64,000 nucleotides of DNA, taken from positions 91,166,723-91,230,722 of the forward strand of contig CM049309.1 in assembly GCA_026874595.1 (NCBI GenBank). The letters are read 5' to 3'. The notes beneath the pieces were generated by a model. The model ran no database searches, had not been told where the DNA came from, and saw only the letters and a program-made list of their open reading frames with translations. Numbering within the stretch: position 1 is the stretch's first letter; each line of letters begins with the position of its first letter. This DNA is from Sipunculus nudus. Its lineage: Eukaryota > Annelida > Sipuncula > Golfingiida > Sipunculidae. Below are positions 1-9,768 of the stretch, piece by piece. Made by a program: the position numbers and the translations under genes.

Positions 1-133
1 GATCAAATAAATTGGGGTCCCAAGTGGAATACTACAATTTTAGCCAGTGGAGAGTATAAATCAGATTGTAATTGAAAATTTTAATGTTGACAGCTGGCCC
101 TCCTGCATGGAAATAATGTTCTTGTTTAGAGTG

Positions 134-137
<4 letters not shown>

Positions 138-179
<42 letters not shown>

Positions 180-180
180 A
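138..180. repeat. (TA)n microsatellite
   Basis: An almost pure run of alternating T and A lies in otherwise unremarkable AT-rich sequence. The flanks (1-137 and 181-358) show no coding potential that I can see. Confidence 0.95.
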
Positions 181-361
181 ATTATCATGACCATTCAGCG
201 AGCATTTACTTGGTCAATATTAAAGTAAAATCCTATACAGCCGATTATATTATATATAAAGAAGATACATAAATTTAAAAATATTCAACCGATTATCAAT
301 AATCAGCTTTTTTTCTTTCAGTCATTAACCATTGGTTTAAGCAGAATTCCTTTTACTAGTG

Positions 362-362
<1 letters not shown>

Positions 363-410
<48 letters not shown>

Positions 411-487
411 TATTTATATACATATCTATCCCATATTTATATATAAATATATTATCCCATATTTTCATTTATATATATATTTATCCC

Positions 488-527
<40 letters not shown>

Positions 528-620
528 CCCGTATATATATCCCTTTTACTTGCATATATATATATATTTATTTATCCCATATTTATATATATATATAATT
601 ATCCCATCCATATATATATA
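363..620. repeat. (TA)n tract with interspersed TATCCCAT motifs
   Basis: The stretch is long TA runs broken several times by a short TATCCCAT-like motif. It abuts the 5' truncation point of the Penelope-like element at about 621. Any ORF through it is only alternating Tyr and Ile and is not a gene. Confidence 0.95.
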
Positions 621-622
621 TA

Positions 623-1513
623 TTGAAGCTGAAACAAAAATCTAAGTTCATAAAGTTTGATATTGTTGACTTTTACCCCTCGATCACAGAAGATCTTCTC
701 ATGAAAGCCCTCAAATTTGCCAAAACCATGGTCTCCATTCCAGAGGATGTTATCAAAACCATCCTGCACAGCAGGAAAAGCTTACTGTTTAGCAACGGTA
801 ACACCTGGGTGAAAAAAGATCACACTAGTTTTGACGTCACCATGGGCAGTTTTGATGGCGCTGAAGTATGCGAAATTGTTGGTTTATACATCCTAGATAT
901 GTTGAAAAAGGAATTTGGTGTAAATGCTCTAGGCCTGTATCGTGATGACGGTTTAGGTTGTTTCCCCAACATGTCTGGACCCAAAGCAGACAGCACCCGT
1001 AAGAAAATTATCAAACTCTTTTCCAATGTTGGGTTAAAGATAACCATTGAAACTAACCTGACCTGCACAGATTTCTTAGACGTAACATTTGACCTCCAAA
1101 ATGACATCTTCTACCCTTTCAGAAAACCGAACAATGACCCTCTCTATATCCACGCACAATCCAATCACCCCCCAGCTATCATTAGGCAGATACCTATGAT
1201 GATCAGTAAACGTGTTTCTGACAACTCCTGCAATAAAGAGCTATTTATGAAAGCCAAACCCATGTATGATGAAGCTTTAGCGAAAAGCGGGTTCTCAGAA
1301 AGCTTAAAATATGTTGAACCAACAGTGAAAAGCAAGAGAAACAGGAAAAGGAAAATAATATGGTTTAATCCACCCTACAGCCGTCATGTAAAAACCAACA
1401 TTGGCAGAAAATTCATGAAACTAGTTGAAAAACACTTCCCTCAACATCACAGGTACCACAGGTTATTCAACAGGAACAATTTGAAAATTAGCTACAGCTG
1501 TCTACCCAAATAA
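623..1513 (+). pseudogene. Penelope-like element reverse transcriptase, C-terminal part
   Basis: The 296-codon open stretch is not a complete gene. Its first codon is TTG at the truncation point, not a real start. Near the N-terminus is FDIVDFYPSI, an RT motif A with the catalytic Asp. YRDDGL, at roughly residue 106, is motif C with the two metal-binding Asp residues. A thumb-like region follows, then a basic KRNRKRK stretch and the WFNPPYS motif seen in Penelope-type proteins. The frame ends in TAA at 1511-1513, but sequence similar to the family linker carries on in another frame from about 1506. That shows a one-base indel rather than a natural stop. The protein would prime reverse transcription at a nicked target. 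Confidence 0.88.
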
Positions 1514-1532
1514 CCTGATCAGCAAACATAAT

Positions 1533-2006
1533 ATGAAGGTTCTAAATTCTGACAATGCTGTGAATGCACCCCAAAAACAATGTAACTGCCGTAAAAAAGA
1601 CGAATGTCCTATGAATGGTCAATGTCAGCTGAAATGCATTGTCTATAAAGCAACAGTTAGAACAGACAATGTCGTGAAACACTACATAGGGTGTACTGAG
1701 GGTGATTTCAAGACAAGATATAATAACCACAAGCAATCCTTTCGGAACAGATCCCACGCTATAAACACTGAACTGTCTAAACACATTTGGTCACTAAAAG
1801 ACAACAATATCAATTACAAGCTCTCCTGGGAAATATCTGCCAAGGCAGCACCTTACTTCTGTGGGACTAGGAAGTGTGATCTCTGCTTGTCTGAAAAGCT
1901 ACTTATAGCTACTGCCCCCCCTGGATCATTGTTGAACTCAAGAGCTGAAATTCTCTCCAAGTGCCGCCATCAAAACAAATTCACCCTGAAATATTTTAAA
2001 ACCTAG
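1533..2006 (+). pseudogene. Penelope-like element GIY-YIG endonuclease domain
   Basis: This is the continuation, in a shifted frame, of the upstream RT. The open frame reaches back to about 1506, so the ATG at 1533 is not a true start. A Cys-rich linker (CNCRKKDECP, then further Cys) precedes IVYKATV and YIGCTEGDF, which stand for the two halves of the GIY-YIG signature. Next comes the catalytic-type Arg in FKTRYNNHKQSF, the conserved LSKHIWSLK block, and CDLCLSEKL with the metal-binding-type Glu. The domain nicks target DNA in Penelope-like elements. The 157 residues look intact in themselves, but the frameshift cuts them off from the RT. Confidence 0.85.
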
Positions 2007-2606
2007 CATTCGTACTAATATTCAGCGTGCCCCCTTAACACCCCCCCCCCCCAACGAGGATCCGCTGGGCAGACTCATTTGTTCAGGTAGTTGTTCTCTC
2101 ACTGCTGGCTCGTGGAGTCCATTGGATGACAGGAAAGTTCTACTTTATCCTGGTCTAATGGGCTTTACGACCTTCAGCTAGGAGACTTGCACCACTTGGT
2201 ATGGGTATAGTTATTTGCCTTTTATATTGTATATTTGCCTTGTATATTGTGTATTTTCACAGTATATGTGTATTTTTATCATATCATATGTATACTACTG
2301 ATATGTTCACTGCTTCCAAGGCCCTATTAGAAATCATTTCAATATGCTGATTGAGCATCCTGGTTATATCTTTGTATTATATTTACTATTTACTACATTA
2401 TATAACCTCTTTGCCCTGCCCTGTTATGTTATGTTCGCACGTGTACCCCGACCAATCCTATTGTGCACCCGAGAACAATAGGATCAGTGTCAGTCTTTCA
2501 CATGCCCCCCCCCCCCCCCCCCGACCCGAATCGCACAAAGCATAATCTCGTAATCTCGTAAAGTCTCGGCTTTTCAAACCACGACGTTAGCTTCATTCTA
2601 ACCACA

Positions 2607-2652
2607 TTCACCTGATGATCGGGTCGCATCCCGTGAAACAGTCTGTTGTGAA
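2607..2652 (+). ncRNA. Hammerhead ribozyme-like fold at the PLE 3' end
   Basis: The core CTGATGA is at 2612-2618 and GAAA at 2635-2638. Stem II is CGGG (2620-2623) with CCCG (2630-2633). Stem III is very short, ACA (2638-2640) with TGT (2644-2646) and a 3-nt loop. Stem I pairs TTCAC (2607-2611) with GTGAA (2648-2652). The expected cleavage is after U2647. This is the minimal-stem-III, type I layout known from Penelope-like elements. Two weak points are a U-U opposition at the base of stem II and U rather than C at the cleavage site, so activity may be low. The same fold recurs at 14.8 kb with changes confined to loops. Confidence 0.7.
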
Positions 2653-2704
2653 TTAACAGTGTTGTTTTTCTTCAGAGTTATATATATATATATATATATA
2701 TATA

Positions 2705-3712
2705 TTCCATTCCTGATGTGTACTATTAGGCCAGTTCTAATTAAACTGGACTGCATTTGGATCTGACCTACAACATATACTGTCCAGCCAGTGGAGGCTG
2801 CATCATCTGGGTGTTATGTAATACCAGATGCTGTTACAGACCAGATCGCCAGCCAGCAGAACAACAAAGAAAGGTTATGTGGGGGTCAGTGGGGCATTTA
2901 TCTACACAGGGAAGTTCAAGCAGATTTTGACAAAATTTTTGTGAGTGAAGATGATCCAGTTCATTCTGACAGAGCTCGATTTTGCCGAACCATCAGTATA
3001 TGGTAAGTCAGTACATGATATATATGTTCATATGTACAGTTAAGATATAAGTATAAAACTGTTCATTATTCAGAGTATCCCACTTGAAAATATTTATTTT
3101 TCTTCATAAAACACATGGAATGTTAAGTTCTGACCCAGCCATACAAGATGCTATGTAAACAAGGAACAGCTGGCTGCTTCTAGCTGTATTATTTACACAC
3201 TCATGTTCTGTTCAGGGCAAAAGTTAAGGTCAGCTAGGTAATAACGAATCAACATATGACAATTTTGATAACCAACATGGCAAACAAATATGGAATAACA
3301 TATACCACTGAAACAATTTAGGGTTGATTAATGTATAAGTTTGGGCAATGTACAGTCCTGACCCTAGCAATACAAGACCAGGGGCGTCAATACAGGAGGG
3401 GTGGCTGGGTGAGGGTATACACCCCCTTTTTGAGCAAGGGGAGATGGTCAATGTATCATCTCCCCTTCCTGATATTCAGAGAATAATATTTATACATTGG
3501 AAATGAAATATGTAAATAATAATGTCTAAAGACCTTGGTTCCATTTCTGAGTTTATTATGAAATAAATTGTATTATATATTATGTATTATAACCTAGTTT
3601 TAATTAACATATACTGGGACGAACCTGGATTTGAATTTACATACACTAGAAACATATTATTTATTTAAAGAACCCTTATACTTAACTGTATTTGAAATAT
3701 GTTACAGAGACC

Positions 3713-3713
<1 letters not shown>
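2705..3713. other. No recognised gene; short open stretch and a repeat fragment
   Basis: An open stretch of about 71 codons at 2791-3006 ends beside a GTAAGT donor-like site. I do not recognise the peptide and no partner exon is convincing. At 3375-3455 a fragment reads 'ggggcgtcaat' followed by a G-rich, then C-rich segment. It resembles the poly-G repeats near 7.5 and 7.95 kb. Confidence 0.4.
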
Positions 3714-3772
<59 letters not shown>

Positions 3773-3905
3773 GTGGTATAGCCGTGTTAGTCTGTAGTTA
3801 AAGCGAAAGTTAAGATAAACAGTGACGCCTTTTAGATAGACTGTTTGTTAATAAACTAGTTAGTCTATCTAAAAGGCGTCACTGTTTATCTTTACTTTCG
3901 CTCTA

Positions 3906-3966
<61 letters not shown>
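3714..3966. mobile_element. Foldback (inverted dimer) element embedded in (TA)n
   Basis: A left arm (about 3797-3842) and a right arm (about 3857-3905) are near-perfect reverse complements over some 45 bp, including the block ACAGTGACGCCTTTTAGATA. They are separated by a short AT-rich centre and flanked on both sides by (TA)n tracts (3714-3758 and 3907-3966). The left side also carries ATAGCCGTGTTAGTCTGTAG. From memory, that resembles the ends of Penelope-type repeats in vertebrates, which I cannot verify here. No coding capacity. Confidence 0.7.
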
Positions 3967-3968
<2 letters not shown>

Positions 3969-4081
3969 AAGTTTAATATTTACGATGAATTTGAGAACAA
4001 ATACATATACACTGGATTTATGATATCTACATTTATACCAAAGTATTATTCTCTTAAAGAAAACTCATTTGTAGATGTCTC

Positions 4082-4222
4082 CTAGGCATCAATGCTGTGA
4101 AGCCTTTTGAGATGAAGGTTGGAGATGGATGTGAAGAAAAACATAAGAATAATAAAGCCGCTCATGAAGAAAGAGGAGAACACCAGCATAACATAAAAGA
4201 GCATAAAAAATTCCCGGGTAAG
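4082..4222 (-). CDS. Candidate alternative last exon of the FRRS1-like gene (exon 15b)
   Basis: On the minus strand, an acceptor (CTAGACAG) precedes 46 codons and a TAG stop. The peptide starts LTREFFMLFYVMLVFSS and is mostly one hydrophobic helix rich in Phe and Met, then a short basic tail (HLKRL). This matches the pattern of the final membrane helix that closes FRRS1-type b561 domains. It begins in phase 0, which is what exon 14b (13507-13404) would deliver. The exon lies nearly 10 kb from the rest of the gene, so a long intron or an unrelated ORF are both possible. Confidence 0.35.
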   Translation of the reverse strand, partial: LTREFFMLFYVMLVFSSFFMSGFIILMFFFTSISNLHLKRLHSIDA

Positions 4223-4264
4223 CTGTCTAGTGGTTAACATATTGTGTATATGTAACGTATCCAT

Positions 4265-5690
4265 AAATTATTTTGATTATGGCAGGCGATGAATAAGTTA
4301 ACTGTTTAGTATAAATCTTGTGTGAAGAATACACAAAATGATTTTTGCAGAGGACCACCAGACCACATGATTTTACATATGTTGAGTAGTCATGTTTAGT
4401 GACAAAGAATATAATGACATAAATAATAAATAATAAATATCATTCCCAGTGATGCTGGTGCATGTCTTAATATTAAATTTTTACAATAAATGTATATCAA
4501 CCATATGTTTATAGAAGAAGTTATAAGAGATTAATTCACAAATATTACATTTTTTTACAGTTAAAAAGAATATAAAGTTAAAGTTAAGTTTAAGTTGACA
4601 TATATATCATGCATGCAACAGTTATGATTTCTATTGCAAACAAACATATATTAAAATGGACATTAATCACAATATTAATGACTGTATTTCATGTAAATTT
4701 ATCTTAGTTGCTAGCTTACAAATGAATTAGAAAAACAAATATATATGAACATCAGTCGCTTTCATTAAATTGTTTAGCAATGGTGTTTTCAGTGAATGCC
4801 GAACTAACACTCTTTTTCTTTCAAAAATTATCTAGTGTCTACATTTAATTCCGGGTCCATATAGGATATTTGATAACACCTGTTCTTTTTTTTCAAATTT
4901 TTTTTGTGACAATTTACCATGTGACCCTGTAATTTTATTTTATTTCAGAGCTAAAGCTTACTTATAAGGAGTGAACCAAGTAGAAAGACAATTTTGGGAG
5001 GATTATTTCTTTCAACACCGCAACAATTGGTCCCCAACAACACCATATACGGCGAACCTGAAGCCATTTGTGACACTGACCAAGAAAGTGGCAGTCTCTA
5101 CCTTATAACCCCTGGTAGTCGTCAGAGGTAAGAATTTTAGCAGTAGAATTGCATGAGGGCCCAAAACTCTCCAACACAGAGTTCATACGCTATGACAAAT
5201 CTTTACAAAAAGACATGATAAGTGATAAATATTTAAAGCTAGCTGTATTCATCTGCTTAACTATAGATTACATGTAATGACTGATTCACTCAGGCATTCA
5301 AGAAATTACTAAAATTTTCAGGCATTCTGTGTAATGACTGGTTTTATGGCTCAGTCATTACGCGAAATGCCTGATTTCTATTTGCATGGTATGTATGTTA
5401 CTGCTGGATGACAACACACAGTTGGCTGAAAATCAGTTTGTTTGATTTTTTTGCTGCTGTAACAATGATTATTGCACTAAAACATAGCTGTTATGTAGGA
5501 GTACCTATGAGAACTAAATTTCAAGTACTTCTAATGTAATGCAATGAGTACTTAGTCGGTCAGTTCACATTGGTTGTCATTATATGAAAGGCCCCTTCTT
5601 TTCACAAAACAACAATTATTCATTATCTATCCCCTAATTATACCACTATTTACCACTACATAGTCCACACTTAAAAACTTTGATCTTAAT
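4265..5690. other. No recognised gene
   Basis: AT-rich sequence. At 4950-5129 an open segment is bounded by a TTTCAG acceptor-like site and a GTAAGA donor-like site. Its peptide (around FWEDYFFQHRNNW) is not one I can assign and it stops after about 45 codons. Confidence 0.4.
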
Positions 5691-5694
5691 ACGA

Positions 5695-6030
5695 ATTTCA
5701 ATATGGCCGCCACAGCCGATCGCTGATTTTCTTTCGGGCGCAATAACACAACAACAACATTTTTCAGCTTTCCCAAATTTACAGGAATAGTTGACACATA
5801 TGAGGGCTCCAGACCTATTGAATTACAGACCTGTTGGAATTCCAATAAGTCTGCCACAGCCTGATCGCTGATTTTCTTTTGCACTCGATAACTCAACAAC
5901 AACCTACTGCAGCTTTCCCAATTTCACAGGGATCATTGGTGCCTATGAGGACTCCAGACCTAATGAATTACAGACTTGCTCAAAATCAAATATGGCTAAC
6001 AGACTACATTCGGTGATTTTCTATTGTACA
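5695..6030. repeat. Degenerate ~150-bp tandem repeat
   Basis: Two full copies and a third partial copy of a unit contain 'cgctgattttcttt', then 'caacaacaac', then 'cagctttcccaa', then 'ggctccagacctattgaattacag'. The copies differ by many substitutions. The open frame of about 90 codons antisense to it is a by-product of the repeat. Confidence 0.7.
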
Positions 6031-6860
6031 CATTATTTCAGACATATCTTATTTAATATCAGGATAGTAGGATTTTTGCCCTCATGCATATAGATAAAAA
6101 CCTGTTTCTGTTTGTCATATTTTTTCAAATTTAACTTAATTTTTCACCCATATGTAAATTTGTCCAGCACTTGCAGAAACGCGAAATACATTGTTTCAAA
6201 ATACAACGTAAACTCTGTCACTTTTTAATAAAAAAAAAGATTATGAAGAGGTCGTAAATTGTGAACAATGTGAAGTACATGGACCATGCCACCACACAGA
6301 GATCATATAGTCCTTATATTATTATTCATGCAATTGTAATATTTTTATTATTTCAAATATACATACGTTTATGATTAAATAATCTCTTAATATCTTGATT
6401 TCTCTGAATACCAAGGGCTTATGTGGCTGGTGTGTATAAATTAGTCTAATTTTGTAACAGTTACTTGAATATTTTATTGATCGACTGTAATTTGCAGGAA
6501 TTTAAAACAAAGTTTTAAACTTTGATAATACAATCAGATACTTCTATCTTGTTATTTCAGGTGCAGGCCGTATGAATGACCAAACATGATGAATAACGCA
6601 GAGCAACATTAACAATCTATTACAAATGTAACTGATGAACTCAAGGGACAGAAAAACAAAGTAAAAATTTGAGAGTATGATGAATAAACATAATCATCTC
6701 TGATATATTGGTTTGTTGTTGTTATAATTTCATTTTAATTTGAGGTCAACTTAAGAATCAGAAACAAGGAACCATCATCATTGTGTTAGCCATACCATGA
6801 AAATGATAAAGAGGCTCAAAGAAGAGAGTGGGTACAACAAGGACACGTGGAACCTATATG
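6031..6860. other. No recognised gene
   Basis: AT-rich sequence with no open frame of note and no clear repeat structure. Confidence 0.4.
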
Positions 6861-6864
6861 TGAG

Positions 6865-7265
6865 AGGAAATCAGTACAGTAGGGGCCCATTAGTAGCCCA
6901 TGTGTGAGAGGTGGTCAGAACAGAAGGGGCCCATGTGGAGCCCATGTGTGACAGAGAGTCAGTAGAGTAGGGGCCCATATGGAGCCCTTGTGTGAGAGGG
7001 GTGATTACTGATGGGTCCCATGTGGGACCCACGTGTGAGAATGAAAGTATTTCCTTAGTCCAAGAGGGCCCCTTGTGGGGCCCATGTGTAAGAAGAAAAG
7101 CATTGTCAGTACCAGAGGAGCCCATGTGGGGCCCACGCCATGCCCATGTGTCAGCCCATGTGCTACCCACGTGGTATCCCATTAGGGCAATGGGTGCAAT
7201 TTTCATGGGATCCCATGTGGCTTGCCATGTCTAGCCCACTGGGCTAGCCCATGACAACCACATAT
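6865..7265. repeat. GGGCCCATGTG-rich imperfect tandem array
   Basis: About seven irregular units each contain one or two copies of GGGCCCATGTG or a variant (GGAGCCCATGTG, GGGTCCCATGTGGGACCC), spaced roughly 55-60 bp and joined by GA-rich linkers such as GTGTGAGAG. The core is close to palindromic. The region is GC-rich in an AT-rich setting. Frames open through it on both strands are repeat artefacts. Confidence 0.8.
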
Positions 7266-7484
7266 GGGGCCCGTTTGGGGCTGCTGTCTGGGTTCACACC
7301 AAAACAATACATTAAAAGAAATAAATTAAACATATTGAATGTTATCTTACAATATGCAAATGTAATATATGATAATTATATTGTTTTCTTAATCTTTATT
7401 TTTGTTCAGTGTTAGGAATTATCTTGTTTATACTTTCAGACCATAAACCCTGTGAGCCAGTGGCGTCAATTTCTTTTTCAGGTT

Positions 7485-7535
7485 GGGGGGGGGGGTGACA
7501 TGCACACACACACAAACACACACACACACACACTT
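7485..7535. repeat. poly-G run and (CA)n microsatellite
   Basis: A run of about 13 G, preceded by GTGGCGTCAAT, is followed by a (CA)n-type tract. Confidence 0.85.
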
Positions 7536-7557
7536 TTAAGCGTCTGTATGACACACA

Positions 7558-7564
7558 TTATCAC

Positions 7565-7621
<57 letters not shown>

Positions 7622-7672
7622 CTCTGAAGAAAAACAACACTGTAAATTCACAACAGTCTGTTTCACGGGAGA
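7558..7672 (-). mobile_element. (TA)n plus truncated PLE 3' end
   Basis: A (TA)n tract runs to about 7620. It is followed by the reverse complement of the PLE tail (the part matching about 2632-2680), including the GAAA side and stem I of the hammerhead motif. The copy breaks off in stem II, so the CTGATGA core is lost and the fold cannot form. Confidence 0.75.
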
Positions 7673-7899
7673 TATATACACACACATATATATATATACA
7701 TATATATATACTTAATAAATCTCATTTCAAATATATAACAATAAATTATAAGATTTTATAAAATTAGGTATTATGTATGAAATATTACATGTAAACCAGG
7801 TTTAGATGTTATATTTTATAGCAAATTCAGAAATGGAACCAAAGTCTATAATTCTATTTATTAATATATTTAATTTGCAATATATAAATATTTTTCTCT

Positions 7900-8545
7900 G
7901 AATAGTGGAGGGGGGATGATTAAACTGACCATCCCCCTTGCTAACCCCCCCCCCCCCTATATTGACGCCCCTACAGTGAGCTAGATCACTGAGCAGGCTT
8001 TTTCCATACTGAAAATCTATATAAAGGGCCTGTTTGTGATATATATAGGAAATATTGATAATTTTGGTTGTATTTATTTGTATATTCAAGATGTATACTC
8101 CGGTAAGCAGTGTCGGATAAATATAGTAGCAAAAGTATAGCAAATGCTACGGGCCCCGCGCCTGTAGGGGACCCGCACCTCGAGACTACTGTCAGCAATG
8201 ATGAATTTAGAAACAGAAATCATTGTCATTCATACTTTAACAGTCCCGGATTAACATAGTAGCAAAACAGGGGCGGATCCAGGATTTAGGAAAAAGGGGG
8301 GGGGGGGGGTCCAACCAAGGAGGAATAATGAAAACCTAAAAAAAGATCACCAGGTCTTGAAAGGGGGGGGGGGGGGTCCAGGCCGCAAAATTATGTCTGA
8401 AACCCTTAAAAAAGCTTGCGGTGGATGAAAAAGGGGGGGGGGGGGTGGTCCAGACCCCCTGGACCCCTCCCCTGGATGCACTTCTGCAAAAGTATAGCAA
8501 ATGCTACGGGTCCCGCGCTTGTAGGAGCCCCGCACCTCGAGACTA
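7900..8545. repeat. Cluster of poly-G/poly-C dispersed repeats
   Basis: Four homopolymer runs of 12-15 G or C lie here. One (7947-7960) leads into 'tattgacgcccct', the reverse of the GGCGTCAAT seen at 3.4 and 7.46 kb. Others (8295-8310, 8364-8378, 8432-8446) follow 'ggggcggatccaggattta' and alternate with AAAAA. The phrase 'gcaaatgctacgggtcccgcgc' occurs twice (8140-8190 and 8490-8540), so the block is partly duplicated. Short repeat family members, no gene. Confidence 0.7.
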
Positions 8546-9051
8546 CTTTCAGCAATGATGAGAAACAGGAATCATTATAATTCATACGTTCCTGGGTTTT
8601 AGTTCTGGCTGTTCTAGGCCTTAATTAAAAGTGCATCTGAAGCCAGCTCGTTTATTTTTTTTTTCCTTTTCAGATAAACTGTTTGCACAAGCACAGCTAA
8701 GGTGTAGCTTTAAAATCATATATATTTACAGTAAAATTTGCTTGTTCCAGAATTTATTTGATCTTATTTTGAAAATATCAAAATTTGTAGAATCAATGAT
8801 ATGGCCATGCAGGCCGGTAGACTGTTGCAGTAATCTTTACTGTTCTACTAAAGAAGGCGTATTTCTGAATGTTTAACCTAGATCTTTCTGTGTAGAATTT
8901 GTATTTATGTCCTCTTGTTTCACCTTTATAACTAACATGGAGTAGTCCCTCAGTCACATCATTATCATTTATCCCTGTGGTTATCTTTTACATTTCTCTA
9001 ATGTATGCCTGTGGTCTTCGTTATACCAGTGTTGGTCATGTTGTGGGATAA

Positions 9052-9768
9052 TGTATTACAACGTTCTCAGATAACCAGCGCTTCTTTGCAATCGAGGGAT
9101 CACGACCTGTGCATGATATCAATGGATATAATCAATCAATGCGGTTTACCTTTTTAGACATGGAGCAGAAAGCGAAGAATCTGACTGGATACGATGATTA
9201 TCACCAACAAACGGGCGAAACTGGGCGTTTGACGATTTTGTTGGTCAATGATTCTTCCCATTTTCGTTGTTCTAGTTGCAGAAGCATTAACGCATTCTCT
9301 AGTATTCAAATGGCAATTATTTATAGCCACTATTGACAACTTGCTATCTGCCAGAAGGCGTATCAACACGTGAATCATATTATTGGATTCCGAGTAATTT
9401 ACAGGCGTTAACATCTTGAGAAATTATCAGGAGATTACCAAATTTGTCATATCTTAGACAGGAATCATAGACAGGAATTTTTACAATTTACTGAACTGGT
9501 TAAAACTGATATAACTTTTCATATCGGCGCCACTCATGACGTGATTGAGATACAGCTGTATCGCTTGATCACTGATAATTCTTTGGCGTCTTTTTTTTCC
9601 CTAATGAGAAAATGCCTTGCACATTTGTTTGTCACTTATGATGACCAGCAGCAGTCGGAAACGATCCTTTACAACATTGAAAAGGATAAGAAATGGAATA
9701 TGGAGTACATTGGAGCAAACTCGCATGAACTCATATACGAGAAACTTGCTTTTCTAAAATTATCATAA
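9052..9768 (+). pseudogene. Unrecognised coding-like remnant with two in-frame stops
   Basis: One reading frame stays open for about 239 codons apart from stops at 9334-9336 and about 9409. Residue use looks protein-like; examples are DNQRFFAIEGSRPVHDING near the start and NIEKDKKWNMEYIGANSHEL near the end. I do not recognise a family or any motif. It could be a decayed gene, an old transposon ORF, or chance in a somewhat less AT-rich patch. Confidence 0.25.

Larger units (their letters stand above)
621..2704 (+). mobile_element. Penelope-like retroelement, 5'-truncated
   Basis: The remnant holds, in order, the C-terminal part of a Penelope-type reverse transcriptase, a Cys-rich linker, a GIY-YIG endonuclease, a 3' untranslated part with poly-C runs (2041-2051, 2507-2522), a hammerhead-ribozyme-like motif (2607-2652) and a (TA)n tail from about 2680. 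The 5' end is cut off and joins directly to a (TA)n tract, so the first RT motifs are missing. RT followed by GIY-YIG is the hallmark of EN+ Penelope-like elements, and hammerhead ribozymes in their terminal repeats are established for this class. A one-base frameshift near 1505-1511 separates the two coding parts, so this copy is dead. Confidence 0.85.

Noticed and set aside
359-598. Open frame of alternating Tyr and Ile
   Set aside because: It is only the translation of a (TA)n microsatellite.
820-1107. 95-codon minus-strand ORF inside the RT region
   Set aside because: Antisense shadow of the Penelope-like RT, with no recognisable protein features.
2791-3006. Possible host exon ending in a GTAAGT-like donor
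   Set aside because: No recognisable domain and no partner exon in matching phase; chance is as likely.
4950-5129. Possible exon with acceptor and donor-like ends
   Set aside because: The best frame is short and ends in a stop before the donor-like site; no family recognised.
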